Shown piece by piece: positions 19,604-27,982 of a stretch of DNA of 64,000 nt; the first letter of the stretch is position 1; each line of letters opens with the position of its first letter. Made by a program: the position numbers and the translations under genes. The notes under the pieces are model-generated. The model ran no database searches. It saw nothing but the letters and a program-made list of their open reading frames with translations, and had not been told where the DNA came from. The DNA is from Lyngbya sp. CCAP 1446/10 (GTDB taxonomy: Bacteria; Cyanobacteriota; Cyanobacteriia; Cyanobacteriales; Microcoleaceae), in the NCBI RefSeq assembly GCF_026130175.1, contig NZ_JAIGNI010000029.1:4200-68199 (forward strand), given 5' to 3'.

Positions 19604-20980
19604 GTGGGTATTATAGGAGCGATCGTAGGTTTTTTGGCAGGGATAGCAGTTGCTTACTGGTTAGTGGAAAAGCGGTTGCACAAGCAAAAGCAAGAACACT
19701 TGCTGCAAACTCGCAGAATAGCTCAGGATATAGAACTAGCTCAGATATCTCGAATGCAACCAACTACCGAATCTCAGCACGGAGAAGGAGAAGATCGGTT
19801 GAGAAAAGCTACTGTTGAACACGAAAATTTACTCAGACAAGTTACTACCCAATACGAAAATCAGCTCAAACAAGTTGCGGATCAATATGAAAATCGGCTC
19901 CAACAAGTTCTAGTAGAACGCGATCGGCTCCAACAAGTTGCAGGCGCTCACGAGCAGCAGATCCGACAAGTCAGCCAGGAATTAGAGGCTGCTCACAATG
20001 CTAGGCTGCAAGAAAATCTGCAATCTTTGCAAGCAGAACACGAACATCATTTACTCACAGTTTCTGATGAATTGCATCACAGTTATCAAGCTCAAATGGA
20101 CGAACATTTGCAAAACCTGCAAAAACAACACGAAATTCAATTGAGACAAACTGCTTCGCCATCTGGGAACAGCGAAGTTGAGATGCAATTAACTAGGGAG
20201 GCTTTGCAACAGCAATATGATAGTCAGTTGCAAGCTGCTTACGCTCAGTTTCAAGCTCACGAAGCTCAGATGCAAGCTACTATCAAGTCATTGCAAGAGC
20301 AGTACCAGAGTAATGTACAACAAGAAGTCCCCGAACAGCAGTTCAGTCAGTTAAATCAAACAGAATTTGGATCGGATTTACCACAACAAGAAGTTTGGGA
20401 AGAACAGTCAAGTGAGTTAAATCAAACAGAAGTTGAACAAGAGTTAAATTACACAGCATTTTCCGAACCAGAATCAATTGATTTAGAACAACCAGAAATC
20501 GGACAAACGCTTGAATCTCCCATACAAACACCAAACTACTCATCGGTATCAGAATCAATTGATTTAGAACAACCAGAAATCGGACAAACGCTTGAATCTC
20601 CGATACAAACACCAAACTACTCATCGGTGGCGCAGTTGATGGGATGCGTTCAAAGTCCGAACACAGAAACCCGCAAGTTTGCAGCGTCTGCTTTAGGTAA
20701 TATGGGTGCTGCTAATGCTTTGAGAGCCGACGGTCAGCGAGCAATAGAAACTTTGGGGAAATTAGCTCAAGATTTTCACCCGGAGGTGCGGCAAGCTGCT
20801 GTGGAAGCACTAGCAATGATTAAGTCTGAAAAAGTGATTCCGCTCTTGCAAAGAGCTTTGCGAGATACAGATAGCGGTGTGGCAAAATCGGCAAGTGCTG
20901 CGCTCAATAAGTTTAAGTTTTATCCGCGCACTCCGGCGGTGAAACCGAAAATTGTTGATGTGAAAAAACCCAAGCCTTAA
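19604..20980 (+). CDS. Membrane-anchored coiled-coil protein with C-terminal HEAT repeats
   Basis: I place the start at GTG 19604, which has AGGAGG nine bases upstream; an in-frame ATG at 19559 directly follows the previous stop and would add 15 residues. Revised length is 458. A short N-terminal membrane helix (GIIGAIVGFLAGIAVAYWLV) is followed by about 230 residues of Gln/Glu/His-rich coiled coil. An acidic segment with an exact tandem duplication of 27 residues comes next, then about 100 residues of HEAT repeats (TRKFAASALGNMGA, VRQAAVEALAMIK, VAKSASAALNKFK). HEAT arrays mediate protein contacts. Role unknown; probably a scaffold facing the cytoplasm. Confidence 0.8.
   Translation: MGIIGAIVGFLAGIAVAYWLVEKRLHKQKQEHLLQTRRIAQDIELAQISRMQPTTESQHGEGEDRLRKATVEHENLLRQVTTQYENQLKQVADQYENRLQQVLVERDRLQQVAGAHEQQIRQVSQELEAAHNARLQENLQSLQAEHEHHLLTVSDELHHSYQAQMDEHLQNLQKQHEIQLRQTASPSGNSEVEMQLTREALQQQYDSQLQAAYAQFQAHEAQMQATIKSLQEQYQSNVQQEVPEQQFSQLNQTEFGSDLPQQEVWEEQSSELNQTEVEQELNYTAFSEPESIDLEQPEIGQTLESPIQTPNYSSVSESIDLEQPEIGQTLESPIQTPNYSSVAQLMGCVQSPNTETRKFAASALGNMGAANALRADGQRAIETLGKLAQDFHPEVRQAAVEALAMIKSEKVIPLLQRALRDTDSGVAKSASAALNKFKFYPRTPAVKPKIVDVKKPKP
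20470..20631 (+). repeat. 81 bp in-frame tandem duplication inside the HEAT protein gene
   Basis: Unit 1 at 20470-20550 and unit 2 at 20551-20631 differ by one internal base (CCCATAC against CCGATAC) plus the edges, encoding SESIDLEQPEIGQTLESPIQ and the residues after it twice. Such near identity implies a recent duplication. Confidence 0.9.
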
Positions 20981-20998
20981 GCAGTTACTGCAACACCG

Positions 20999-21027
20999 TA
21001 GGGACACAAAATTGTGTTGTGTCCCTA
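20999..21027 (+). terminator. Rho-independent terminator of the HEAT protein gene
   Basis: Perfect 11 bp stem TAGGGACACAA / TTGTGTCCCTA with a 7 nt loop, 18 bp after the stop codon, followed by AATTTTC. Confidence 0.75.
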
Positions 21028-21180
21028 AATTTTCTGTGCTTGTCCAGGTGATGCAACGCAAATTAACGCAGATAATTTCTAGATAGTCTGGCAACGAATG
21101 CCATCTTGTCTAAGATGGAACAAGGAAGAAGATTTATTGATTAATTTTTTGCCTCTTCCCTCTTCCCTCTTCCCTCTTCT

Positions 21181-21264
21181 ATCAACTATCAACTGCCAAC
21201 TGCCAACTGCCAACTGCCAACTGCCAACTGCCAACTATCAACTGCCAACTGCCAACTATCAACT
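21181..21264. repeat. STRR heptamer tract (CAACTGC / CAACTAT)n
   Basis: About twelve heptamer units, mostly AACTGCC with interspersed AACTATC, ending three bases before the 3' end of the convergent Omp85 gene. It is preceded by a CTTCCCTCTTCC pyrimidine tract. Confidence 0.9.
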
Positions 21265-21266
21265 AT

Positions 21267-22961
21267 TTAAAATCGCTGCTTTGTACCGAGGACAAATTTG
21301 ATGTCGCCGCCATCGCTAACACCCAAATCTAAGCGAATTAATCCCAAGGACGATCGCACTCTGACACCCAAACCAACACCAGCCCCAGTCCCCGGTTTAT
21401 CCCTCACCGAAGCGGGTTTTCCCAACACGCTGTCACCAGTCCCCAAATCCGACGCAAAATCAGCAAATATCACGCCGCCGACATCCCTGCCCACCGGAAA
21501 CCGATACTCACCTGAAGCCAAGAAATAACTCCGCCCGCTGCCAATATCCCCGCCATCGTAACCCCGCACAGAATTGCGGCCGCCGAGTCGAAACGCTTCC
21601 GTCGGCGGCAAATCTCCAATTACAGTGCCCCCTTGCAAATTAAAAGCCAGCATTTCTGGCAAGGCTTCGGATTCGCTGATACCCAGTAAAGTTACTGGTA
21701 CATATTGTATATAATTTGCCAACAGGCGGTTGCTCACAATGTTACCTCCCCCAAGAGGTATCGATTGCTCGGTGCTGAGGCTGAGAATCGAGCCGCTGGT
21801 GGGGTTAAAGGGATTGTTTCGCCGATCGCGAACCGCGCCAAAAGAAACAGTGTATAACTCATCAACGCCCGAACCGCTGAATGTGAGAGGATTGCCCAGT
21901 TCGTCGCGGCGGGCAATATTTAAATCGCGATCGCGCGTGCTGATATTTGTATAATTTAATCCTAAAGTTCCGCGCCAATCGCCCAAAGGTCGCGTAACTG
22001 CGAGATTTCCCCCGATCCGAATTTCCCGAACTCGATCGCCATTCTGCAAATCGATATCCTTGTTGAAAATTTCGGAGATTTTGCGATCGCCAAAAGCTCT
22101 CACACTGTATCCCAAACGGTCATCGGCGGCAACGTAAGGGCTGACAAACTGGACATCGTACTCGATACCTCGGAGGCTGGGCTGAATTTCCACCGCCAAC
22201 CGCTGCGGGTTTGTGCCGAAAGTGCGATCGACATAGGAAAGAGGAACAGCAACACCAACATCATCGCTAATGCTAGCACTCACGCCAAACGATCGAGCCG
22301 ATCGCTCTTGAACGTTGTAAATTACATTAACATCCGTCCCAACTTCTTCAGTAGAAACCGTCACCTTGTCAAACAATCCCAACTGCTGCAACTGCTGCAA
22401 GTCTAGTCGTACAACTTCCGGGCTGTAATTATCCCCCGCCTTAAGTTTGAGCTCACCCCGAATAAAATCTTCCGAAATTCTGCCTTGAATCGGATTGCCT
22501 TTTTTATCAACTGCTTCGCCTTTGGAATTGACAAAGCGAATTTTCACCTCAGCCACGTAAACGCCCTCAGCATTGCCCGCTTGACTGATTTGTCGAGTAC
22601 CGCCTAGTTGTTGCGCGTTGCTGTTTACTGGTTCGGTTTCGGGTTTGGTGGCGATCGTCCCCGCAGTTGGTAACAGAGAGGTAAAATCTTTATGGTTGCT
22701 GAACTTGACTGAGGGCGATCGAACTTCTCCAGCAACCGCGATCTCATCAGATGCCGGCAAATCCCGCACAATTGGACTCACCTCATCCTCCTCCCTCTGT
22801 GCCCTTGTGGGATAGGCGTCTCGCCTGTCAATCTCTGCGGTTCCTTCTCTCAACTCCACCTCACGCGGTGCGACTGTCGGATCGATCGCCCGCGCCCCCA
22901 ATTCACCACCAGCCACCGCCGCCAAAGTCAAAAATGCAATAATTGGAATTCGCATAAACAT
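21267..22961 (-). CDS. Omp85/BamA-family outer membrane protein with one POTRA domain
   Basis: 564 residues. A signal peptide (IPIIAFLTLAAVAGGELGARA) is followed by a low-complexity segment (to about 165), one POTRA domain (about 165-255, ISEDFIRGELKLKAGDNYSP and LGLFDKVTVSTEEVG) and a 16-strand beta-barrel. The barrel carries the family motif VRGYDGGDIGSG and a C-terminal phenylalanine. Omp85 proteins insert or translocate polypeptides at the outer membrane. With only one POTRA this is shorter than the main BamA/Toc75-type protein (usually about 650-850 residues with three), so it is likely an accessory paralogue. It ends against an STRR tract. Confidence 0.92.
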   Translation of the reverse strand: MFMRIPIIAFLTLAAVAGGELGARAIDPTVAPREVELREGTAEIDRRDAYPTRAQREEDEVSPIVRDLPASDEIAVAGEVRSPSVKFSNHKDFTSLLPTAGTIATKPETEPVNSNAQQLGGTRQISQAGNAEGVYVAEVKIRFVNSKGEAVDKKGNPIQGRISEDFIRGELKLKAGDNYSPEVVRLDLQQLQQLGLFDKVTVSTEEVGTDVNVIYNVQERSARSFGVSASISDDVGVAVPLSYVDRTFGTNPQRLAVEIQPSLRGIEYDVQFVSPYVAADDRLGYSVRAFGDRKISEIFNKDIDLQNGDRVREIRIGGNLAVTRPLGDWRGTLGLNYTNISTRDRDLNIARRDELGNPLTFSGSGVDELYTVSFGAVRDRRNNPFNPTSGSILSLSTEQSIPLGGGNIVSNRLLANYIQYVPVTLLGISESEALPEMLAFNLQGGTVIGDLPPTEAFRLGGRNSVRGYDGGDIGSGRSYFLASGEYRFPVGRDVGGVIFADFASDLGTGDSVLGKPASVRDKPGTGAGVGLGVRVRSSLGLIRLDLGVSDGGDIKFVLGTKQRF

Positions 22962-23046
22962 AAAACTAAAGCATACTCAACGCATATTAACCAAAATTGG
23001 TCATGATGCCTAATCCCAAACCTGGATTTAATATCGCTCTATTCTT

Positions 23047-23210
23047 CAACCCGCCTCCGCGGGTTTTGTCTGTGTAGACGCCATCTCAACCGCCATCTCA
23101 ACCGCCATCTCAACCGCCATCTCAACCGCCGTCTCAACTACCGTCTCAACTACCGTCTCAACCGCCATCTCAACCGCCATCTCAACCGCCGTCTCAACCG
23201 CCGTCTCAAC
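23047..23210. repeat. Dispersed palindrome followed by 11 tandem 12-mers
   Basis: The segment 23047-23077 (CAACCCGC..GCGGGTTTTGT..TGTGTAG) matches a repeat that also occurs at 34221-34250. It runs directly into 11 copies of the 12-mer CGCCATCTCAAC (23079-23210), with variants CGCCGTCTCAAC and TACCGTCTCAAC. There is no spacer diversity, so this is not a CRISPR array. Confidence 0.9.
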
Positions 23211-23219
23211 CGCCCAAAA

Positions 23220-23253
23220 AGAAACCCGGTATTTTTGAAGATACCGGGTTTCT
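23220..23253 (-). terminator. Rho-independent terminator for the 66-codon minus-strand gene
   Basis: Perfect 13 bp stem AGAAACCCGGTAT / ATACCGGGTTTCT with an 8 nt loop. Read on the minus strand it is followed by TTTTTGGG, placing it about 70 bp downstream of the small gene. Confidence 0.65.
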
Positions 23254-23321
23254 GCGATGCCCTGAAATGTGGGGAAAAGTCCATCGCGGGCGATCGTACA
23301 ATTGGGAAACCGAAAATTTGT

Positions 23322-23522
23322 TTAAATAGCTTGTCGAGAAACACGCTTCTCAAAATTAGCCTGAGTCTGCTGCAACAGTTGTTCGCGACTGTCCTTAGCA
23401 GTGGTAATGTTAGGGAGCAAGTTGCGAGCTTGTAAAGTCATGTGAAGCTGTAGGTCTGCTACGTACTCACTGACATCTTCGCGCAGGGAGCAAGCCGGGT
23501 ACCGTTTTAAAGTAGAGTTCAA
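23322..23522 (-). CDS. Small hydrophilic hypothetical protein
   Basis: 66 residues starting at TTG 23522, supported by AGGAG six bases upstream on the minus strand, and followed by a good terminator at 23220-23253. The sequence has normal protein composition: MNSTLKRYPACSLREDVSEY at the start, then a predicted helical, Gln/Arg-rich second half (SREQLLQQTQANFEKRVSRQ). No membrane segment or family recognised. The ribosome site and terminator favour a real gene; a homology search is missing. Confidence 0.5.
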   Translation of the reverse strand: MNSTLKRYPACSLREDVSEYVADLQLHMTLQARNLLPNITTAKDSREQLLQQTQANFEKRVSRQAI

Positions 23523-23684
23523 AGTGTTCTCCTGCTTTGAGTTTGCAGTTATTTCAAATAATAATAGAGACTATCACGCTCTACTTCTAATTGTGTACTC
23601 CGTAATGAAGTTTAACCTTTGGACTGCTGTTTTGTTACAATTATTTACATATAATCTTTCTGAAGCCTCAGGAGTCGATCGCCC

Positions 23685-24509
23685 GTGCAGTCAATAGCAG
23701 TAGCACATAACACAGTAACCACATTTGTCAATAGCAGCAGCCAAACAGCCGCCTACCTCGACATCGGCAGTGGCCCACCCTTATTGCTGTTGCACGGTTT
23801 TTTCGGAGAAAAAACCTGCTGGCTACCCTTAATTGAATTATTGCAATCTCAATTTCGGTGCATCAGTTTAGATATGTTAGGTTTTGGAGAATCTAGCAAA
23901 CCCAAAATCCAGTACGACGTAGCCGTAGAAGTTGCCTTTGTGCGGCAAGTTGTAGAACAACTAAACATCGAACCCTGCGGCATCATCGGACATTCTTTTG
24001 GCGGTTGGGTAGCCTCTGCATACGCCCTAAAATATCCCAATTCTGTCAGCAGTTTAGTGTTAGCAGCACCTGCGGGAATTCGGGACGACAGTTTTTGCGG
24101 TCAATACGATGCTTTGCGGCCGCTGCTGTGGGAAACCCCAGCGGTTGATTGGGCCTTACAGTTAGCCAAACCTTTTGCTAGTTTAGTGGGGAAAAGTGAA
24201 AAATTGCAGCAAATTGCCGGGTGGCGCAGAGAGTTAATGTCTCAACCCGTAGCAAGGTCATTTTTAATGAGCCGGATGCGGCCGGAAGACGCAGTTGATA
24301 CCGTAGAAAAAGAAATTCATAAATTGCAAATTCCTGCCTTAGTTATCGCAGCAGCTAGCGACGAAACCATTCCTCTATGGCACTGCGAAACCTACGCTAA
24401 CGAGATACCAAGGGCTGAGTTAGCAATTATTCCCAATGCTACTCACGGGTTGCCACAAACTCAATCTCAAATCATCGCGGAGTTGATTGCTAAATTTTTG
24501 GATCATTAA
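23685..24509 (+). CDS. Alpha/beta-fold hydrolase
   Basis: 274 residues with a GTG start at 23685 and AGGAG about ten bases upstream. Oxyanion-hole region LLLLHGFFGEKTCW, nucleophile elbow GHSFGGW with Ser104, acid Asp226 in AASDETIPL and His254 in ATHGLPQ form a complete catalytic triad. A helical lid spans about residues 125-215. It resembles cyanobacterial hydrolases near esterases and haloalkane or epoxide hydrolases; the substrate cannot be assigned. It has no operon partner. Confidence 0.9.
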   Translation: MQSIAVAHNTVTTFVNSSSQTAAYLDIGSGPPLLLLHGFFGEKTCWLPLIELLQSQFRCISLDMLGFGESSKPKIQYDVAVEVAFVRQVVEQLNIEPCGIIGHSFGGWVASAYALKYPNSVSSLVLAAPAGIRDDSFCGQYDALRPLLWETPAVDWALQLAKPFASLVGKSEKLQQIAGWRRELMSQPVARSFLMSRMRPEDAVDTVEKEIHKLQIPALVIAAASDETIPLWHCETYANEIPRAELAIIPNATHGLPQTQSQIIAELIAKFLDH

Positions 24510-24615
24510 GAAAAAGTGCGATCAACCACAAACTTGAAACAATAGTGCCTGATTATACCACAGATGCGATCGATACGGAATATATTGCTGACTGTACTTG
24601 TACAAAAAAGTTTTT

Positions 24616-26094
24616 ATGGCAATAAAATATTGTGTCAGCACGAGCTACAAACATTTAGTTGATTCTGGAGTATTACGAATGGCGGCACTGAGCAACTACT
24701 TTAATCTGGAAGAAATTACGACAGCCAGAAAAGTTAGTGCTGCGGTAATTAACATCAGCGGCCGCCAGCGAATGCTTTCCCAGCGATCGGCATTTTTTTG
24801 CATGAGATTGGTTGCTTCTGAGAATACCGCAGAAAGAGCAAAACTGCGCGGGAATTTGTTAGAGGCGATCGAACTTATGGAAAAATCTCACCACGACTTA
24901 ATTAATACTGACAGCAGCAACTTATTGAGTTCCCCTTCACCCACCGTCAAGGCGATGTATTTTGAGGCGCCGCTATATCTAGACAAGCAAGTCCGCAAAT
25001 ATATCGATCGCATAAAAGCATTAGTGCAAGTTCCCGACACCGAACTCAACCTAGAAAATCCTCATCTACAGTACATTATCGAAGCTGCCGGTGGCGAATT
25101 GCCAGCAGCTTTCGATGCCGTCGTGAGTCAATACCAGCAAGAAAGCGAAATCGAACAATTTGAAATCGACCTCAAACAGGTTGAACTCTATCAAGAAAGT
25201 TGTGCAGCTACCTCGAAAGCCGAAGCTCAAGCAGCCCAGATCGATAGCGCACTTCGGGAACTGAAACAAACTCAAGCTCAACTTCTCCATAGCGAAAAAA
25301 TGTCTTCCCTGGGAGCCCTAATGGCTAGTATCGTCCACGAAATTAATAACCCAGTTAGTTTTATTTACGGCAACTTGAGCCATGCCGAAATTTATACTCA
25401 AGATTTACTCTACCTGCTGCGTCTCTATCGAGAATACTATCCGAATCCCTGTGCCGAAATTCAAGATCAAATCGAAGAGATGGATCTGGAATTTCTAGTT
25501 GAAGACTTGCCTAAAGTTATGTCTTCTATGCAAATGGGTTCAATTCGCATTCGCGAAATTGTCAAATCTATGGGCAGCTTTTCGCGAACAGACAACAGTA
25601 ACATGACGCCGTGCGATTTGCATGACAGTATTGACAGCACCATCTTAATTTTGAGAAACCGTCTTAATGCTAAAAAAGACCGTTGCGAAATTCAAATAGT
25701 TAAAAATTATGAAAAATTGCCTGGTGTAGAGTGTTATGCTGGACAGATTAATCAAGTATTTATGAATCTAATTAGCAATGCGATCGATGCTTTGGAAGAG
25801 GTAGCAGAAAATCAGCCCAATGCTCAGCTAAAAATTTCTATCCGCACAGAAGTCGTTGGTTGCGATCGCGTCAGAGTGCGGATTGCTGACACGGGATCGG
25901 GAATGACAGCAGAGGTAAAAAAACGGATGTTCGAGCAGTTTTTTACCACAAAGGCGATCGGTAGAGGTACAGGTTTAGGATTATCTATTGTCTACAAAAT
26001 CTTAGTAGAAAATCACCGAGGAACCCTCAGGTGCGAGTCCGAACCGGGGAAGGGAACCGAGTTTATCATTGAACTGCCAATACAACAAACTTAA
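24616..26094 (+). CDS. Soluble histidine kinase with PilJ/NarX-like N-terminal domain
   Basis: 492 residues from ATG 24616 (a TTG at 24598 is in frame). The N-terminal about 180 residues match the type IV pilus methyl-accepting (PilJ/NarX-like) sensory helices, with VINISGRQRMLSQRSAFFCM, but no membrane segment is visible. Next come a short coiled coil and a HisKA-like region with His241 in IVHEINNPVSF, then a HATPase domain with N-box NLISNAIDAL, ADTGSGM and GTGLGLS. This kinase subtype (FIYGNL.., ECYAGQINQVFMN) is widespread in cyanobacteria; the 517-residue ethylene kinase at 36384 has the same transmitter. No response regulator is adjacent. Confidence 0.9.
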   Translation: MAIKYCVSTSYKHLVDSGVLRMAALSNYFNLEEITTARKVSAAVINISGRQRMLSQRSAFFCMRLVASENTAERAKLRGNLLEAIELMEKSHHDLINTDSSNLLSSPSPTVKAMYFEAPLYLDKQVRKYIDRIKALVQVPDTELNLENPHLQYIIEAAGGELPAAFDAVVSQYQQESEIEQFEIDLKQVELYQESCAATSKAEAQAAQIDSALRELKQTQAQLLHSEKMSSLGALMASIVHEINNPVSFIYGNLSHAEIYTQDLLYLLRLYREYYPNPCAEIQDQIEEMDLEFLVEDLPKVMSSMQMGSIRIREIVKSMGSFSRTDNSNMTPCDLHDSIDSTILILRNRLNAKKDRCEIQIVKNYEKLPGVECYAGQINQVFMNLISNAIDALEEVAENQPNAQLKISIRTEVVGCDRVRVRIADTGSGMTAEVKKRMFEQFFTTKAIGRGTGLGLSIVYKILVENHRGTLRCESEPGKGTEFIIELPIQQT

Positions 26095-26127
26095 ACAGTT
26101 GATAAACATCCAAATTTATCTGCATAA

Positions 26128-26188
26128 ATTGTGGCACGTCCCGCCTGTGCAAATAATTGTGCCACGTCCAGCCAGTGTAAATAATTGT
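26128..26188. repeat. Two tandem 28 bp imperfect repeats
   Basis: Units ATTGTGGCACGTCCCGCC.. and ATTGTGCCACGTCCAGCC.. start at 26128 and 26156; a third ATTGTG begins at 26184. Confidence 0.7.
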
Positions 26189-26292
26189 GCTTAAAATTTA
26201 CCAGAAAGAATTGGTTTAAAGCCTATCCCTGATCGGGAGAAATTAAAAGCAGACGATTCATTACTCTAATCCTCTTCCTTCTTTTGTCAAGT

Positions 26293-26345
26293 GCTGTCAA
26301 CTGTCAACTGTCAACTGTCAACTGTCAATTGTCAACTGTCAACTG
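26293..26345. repeat. STRR heptamer tract (CTGTCAA)n
   Basis: Seven or so copies of AACTGTC, one with a T substitution (AATTGTC), ending 14 bases before the 3' end of the STAS gene. Confidence 0.9.
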
Positions 26346-26358
26346 AATGAAACATCAC

Positions 26359-26712
26359 CTACTCCAATTCTAACTTCAAAGTTGGCAACAACTTTTCTAA
26401 ATTTTTGAGAGATTTCTGTTGCCAAGGAACATCATTTGAACCCAGTACCAAAAGTTGAATCGTTTTCTTTTTCCGCACACTAATCACAAACTTAGACAGC
26501 ATATTAATACCAGAACTGTTAACAAAATCCAATTTTTTTAAGTTCAAAGTAATAGTAGGCGGTTCGGGATTAGCGACCTCCTCTAATAAATCAACTATTG
26601 GCTTATAATCTGGCGCTCCATCTAAGCTGAGTTCGCCTTGGAAACAGACTGTCACCGATATTGGATCGTATTGAATACTGTAGTCTTGACCTTTGATTTC
26701 CTGAATGTCCAT
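26359..26712 (-). CDS. STAS-domain anti-sigma-factor antagonist (partner-switching)
   Basis: 117 residues, one STAS domain. The phosphorylatable serine is in DFVNSSGINMLSKFV (Ser66/Ser67), as in SpoIIAA/RsbV proteins. In this family the GHKL kinase phosphorylates the serine, and a PP2C phosphatase reverses it. Both genes lie upstream in the same operon: GHKL protein with 63 bp between, and the Cache-HAMP-PP2C gene further up. The first residues (MDIQEIKGQDYSIQYD) resemble the small STAS proteins of cyanobacterial partner-switching modules such as the HmpUVW system of Nostoc. The final target is unknown. Confidence 0.9.
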   Translation of the reverse strand: MDIQEIKGQDYSIQYDPISVTVCFQGELSLDGAPDYKPIVDLLEEVANPEPPTITLNLKKLDFVNSSGINMLSKFVISVRKKKTIQLLVLGSNDVPWQQKSLKNLEKLLPTLKLELE

Positions 26713-26775
26713 TGTCTTGTAGTTTCCTGAGTGAATTATTGTGGCACAACAAAGTCAATATTGAAAAAGTTAAAA

Positions 26776-27387
26776 CTAAACACTAATTTGAACGATCGTC
26801 GTAATAGCGATCATATTGGAACTATCAGACATCCTCTCAAATTTCCAACCGATCTTAGCTGAATAGTCATTAATCATCGTCAGCAATCCCAGTCCCGATG
26901 TTTCACTTTCAGATTCAGCATTCTTTTCAAGCTGCTGTAAATATAATTCATCAGAATCAGAATTAAGCAATTCTACAATAAATTCCTGCAATTTTTTTGC
27001 CGCAGGTTGCTGCACATAGTTAGTTGCAAAAATTACTGCAATAACATCAGCTTCTCCTATAAAATGTATCCCAAATTTTACCTTATAATTGCAACTATCA
27101 TCAGTAAACTTGATCGCATTTTCTAATAGTTCATTGGCAATGTAACTCACGGCTCCCTTACTTTGTTTAATCCGTTTCTCGCTGCTAGCATCCTGCTCAT
27201 CCACTGGTAGAAAGCTAGACAAATAATCTGCTACAAAATGAGCAGATACCCTATTGTTGCGCCAGCGCTGCTTGATGGGGCGAGAACTGGGCGTAAATGT
27301 AAGTTCCAGGGAGTCGTGATCCGGTGGAAATTGTTCGATGAATTCTCCAAAAATTTCTGTCATAGTTTGTAAACTTCCAGATGTCAT
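26776..27387 (-). CDS. GHKL ATP-binding protein, anti-sigma/serine-kinase-like
   Basis: 203 residues. The C-terminal two thirds are a divergent GHKL ATPase with N-box ANELLENAIKF (Glu and Asn for Mg-ATP) and a glycine box SGLGLLTMINDY. The N-terminal about 60 residues (FPPDHDSLELTFTPSSRP) are specific to the cyanobacterial SiaB/Slr1658-like group. In a partner-switching module this protein would phosphorylate the STAS protein encoded next. The central GHKL D-box is not obvious, so kinase activity needs a test. A cyclase remnant lies upstream with 53 bp between. Confidence 0.82.
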   Translation of the reverse strand: MTSGSLQTMTEIFGEFIEQFPPDHDSLELTFTPSSRPIKQRWRNNRVSAHFVADYLSSFLPVDEQDASSEKRIKQSKGAVSYIANELLENAIKFTDDSCNYKVKFGIHFIGEADVIAVIFATNYVQQPAAKKLQEFIVELLNSDSDELYLQQLEKNAESESETSGLGLLTMINDYSAKIGWKFERMSDSSNMIAITTIVQISV

Positions 27388-27440
27388 TATTTTTCTACCT
27401 CTTTTAAATTAATGTATTAATATCATTTATGGGTAAATTT

Positions 27441-27803
27441 TCACACGCCATTCCAGTTAGCAGGAATACTATTTTCTAACAGTGATTGGATGCGTTTTAG
27501 GTAAATTTTGCCGGGTTCATCAGCGGGATTTAGCGCCACTATCTGTTCAAAACAAACTTGGGCATTAGCAAAATTTTCCTGACAATATTGTTCGAGTCCT
27601 TCCTCAAAAATAGGCAAAGTTTGAATTTTGAGCGATCGCACTGGTTCTACTTCAACATCTAACACCTCACAAACAGTAATGGCTTCTTGTCTACCTTTGA
27701 CAATTGCCCGATCCAAAAAACGAATATGATACTTTTCAGGTTGACTCAAACGTTTTACCACATTTCCTGAAATTAATAAAGATACGCCATAATACTTAGT
27801 CAA
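27441..27803 (-). pseudogene. Truncated C-terminal remnant of a class III nucleotide cyclase
   Basis: The 120 codons match only the last part of cyanobacterial adenylate/guanylate cyclase proteins: TKYYGVSLLIS, VKGRQEAITVCEVLD and the TPR-like tail TLPIFEEGLEQYCQENFANA. Homology continues a few codons above the TTG (RLES, the end of the cyclase motif ASRLES) and then stops abruptly beside a hairpin at 27828-27862. All metal-binding and catalytic residues are lost. It lies inside the partner-switching operon. It could still be translated as a small TPR-like protein, but origin by 5' deletion is clear. Confidence 0.75.
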
Positions 27804-27827
27804 ACTTTCCAGACGAACTCTTTCAAG

Positions 27828-27862
27828 CCCCCACTATATCGGTACTCCGATTAGTGGTGGGT
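27828..27862. mobile_element. IS200/IS605-like terminal hairpin at the cyclase breakpoint
   Basis: CCCCCACTATATCGG / CCGATTAGTGGTGGG imperfect hairpin, very like the one at 8120-8150 (CCCCACACTATACC.. CGGTTAGTGTGGG). It touches the point where cyclase homology ends. No transposase is nearby, so it is probably an end left behind. Confidence 0.4.
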
Positions 27863-27982
27863 GGTTGACTCGCTCGTACATTACTATAATTTATACGGGC
27901 GGATCTGAAAATCCGGCTTCTGCTTCGATGCTTCGCCACTAAATTCAACAGCGATGTTAGAAACCGGGTTGATGACTGTCAA

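Noticed and set aside
23079-23210. Repeat array that might be CRISPR
   Set aside because: Twelve-base units are contiguous without spacers; no cas gene.
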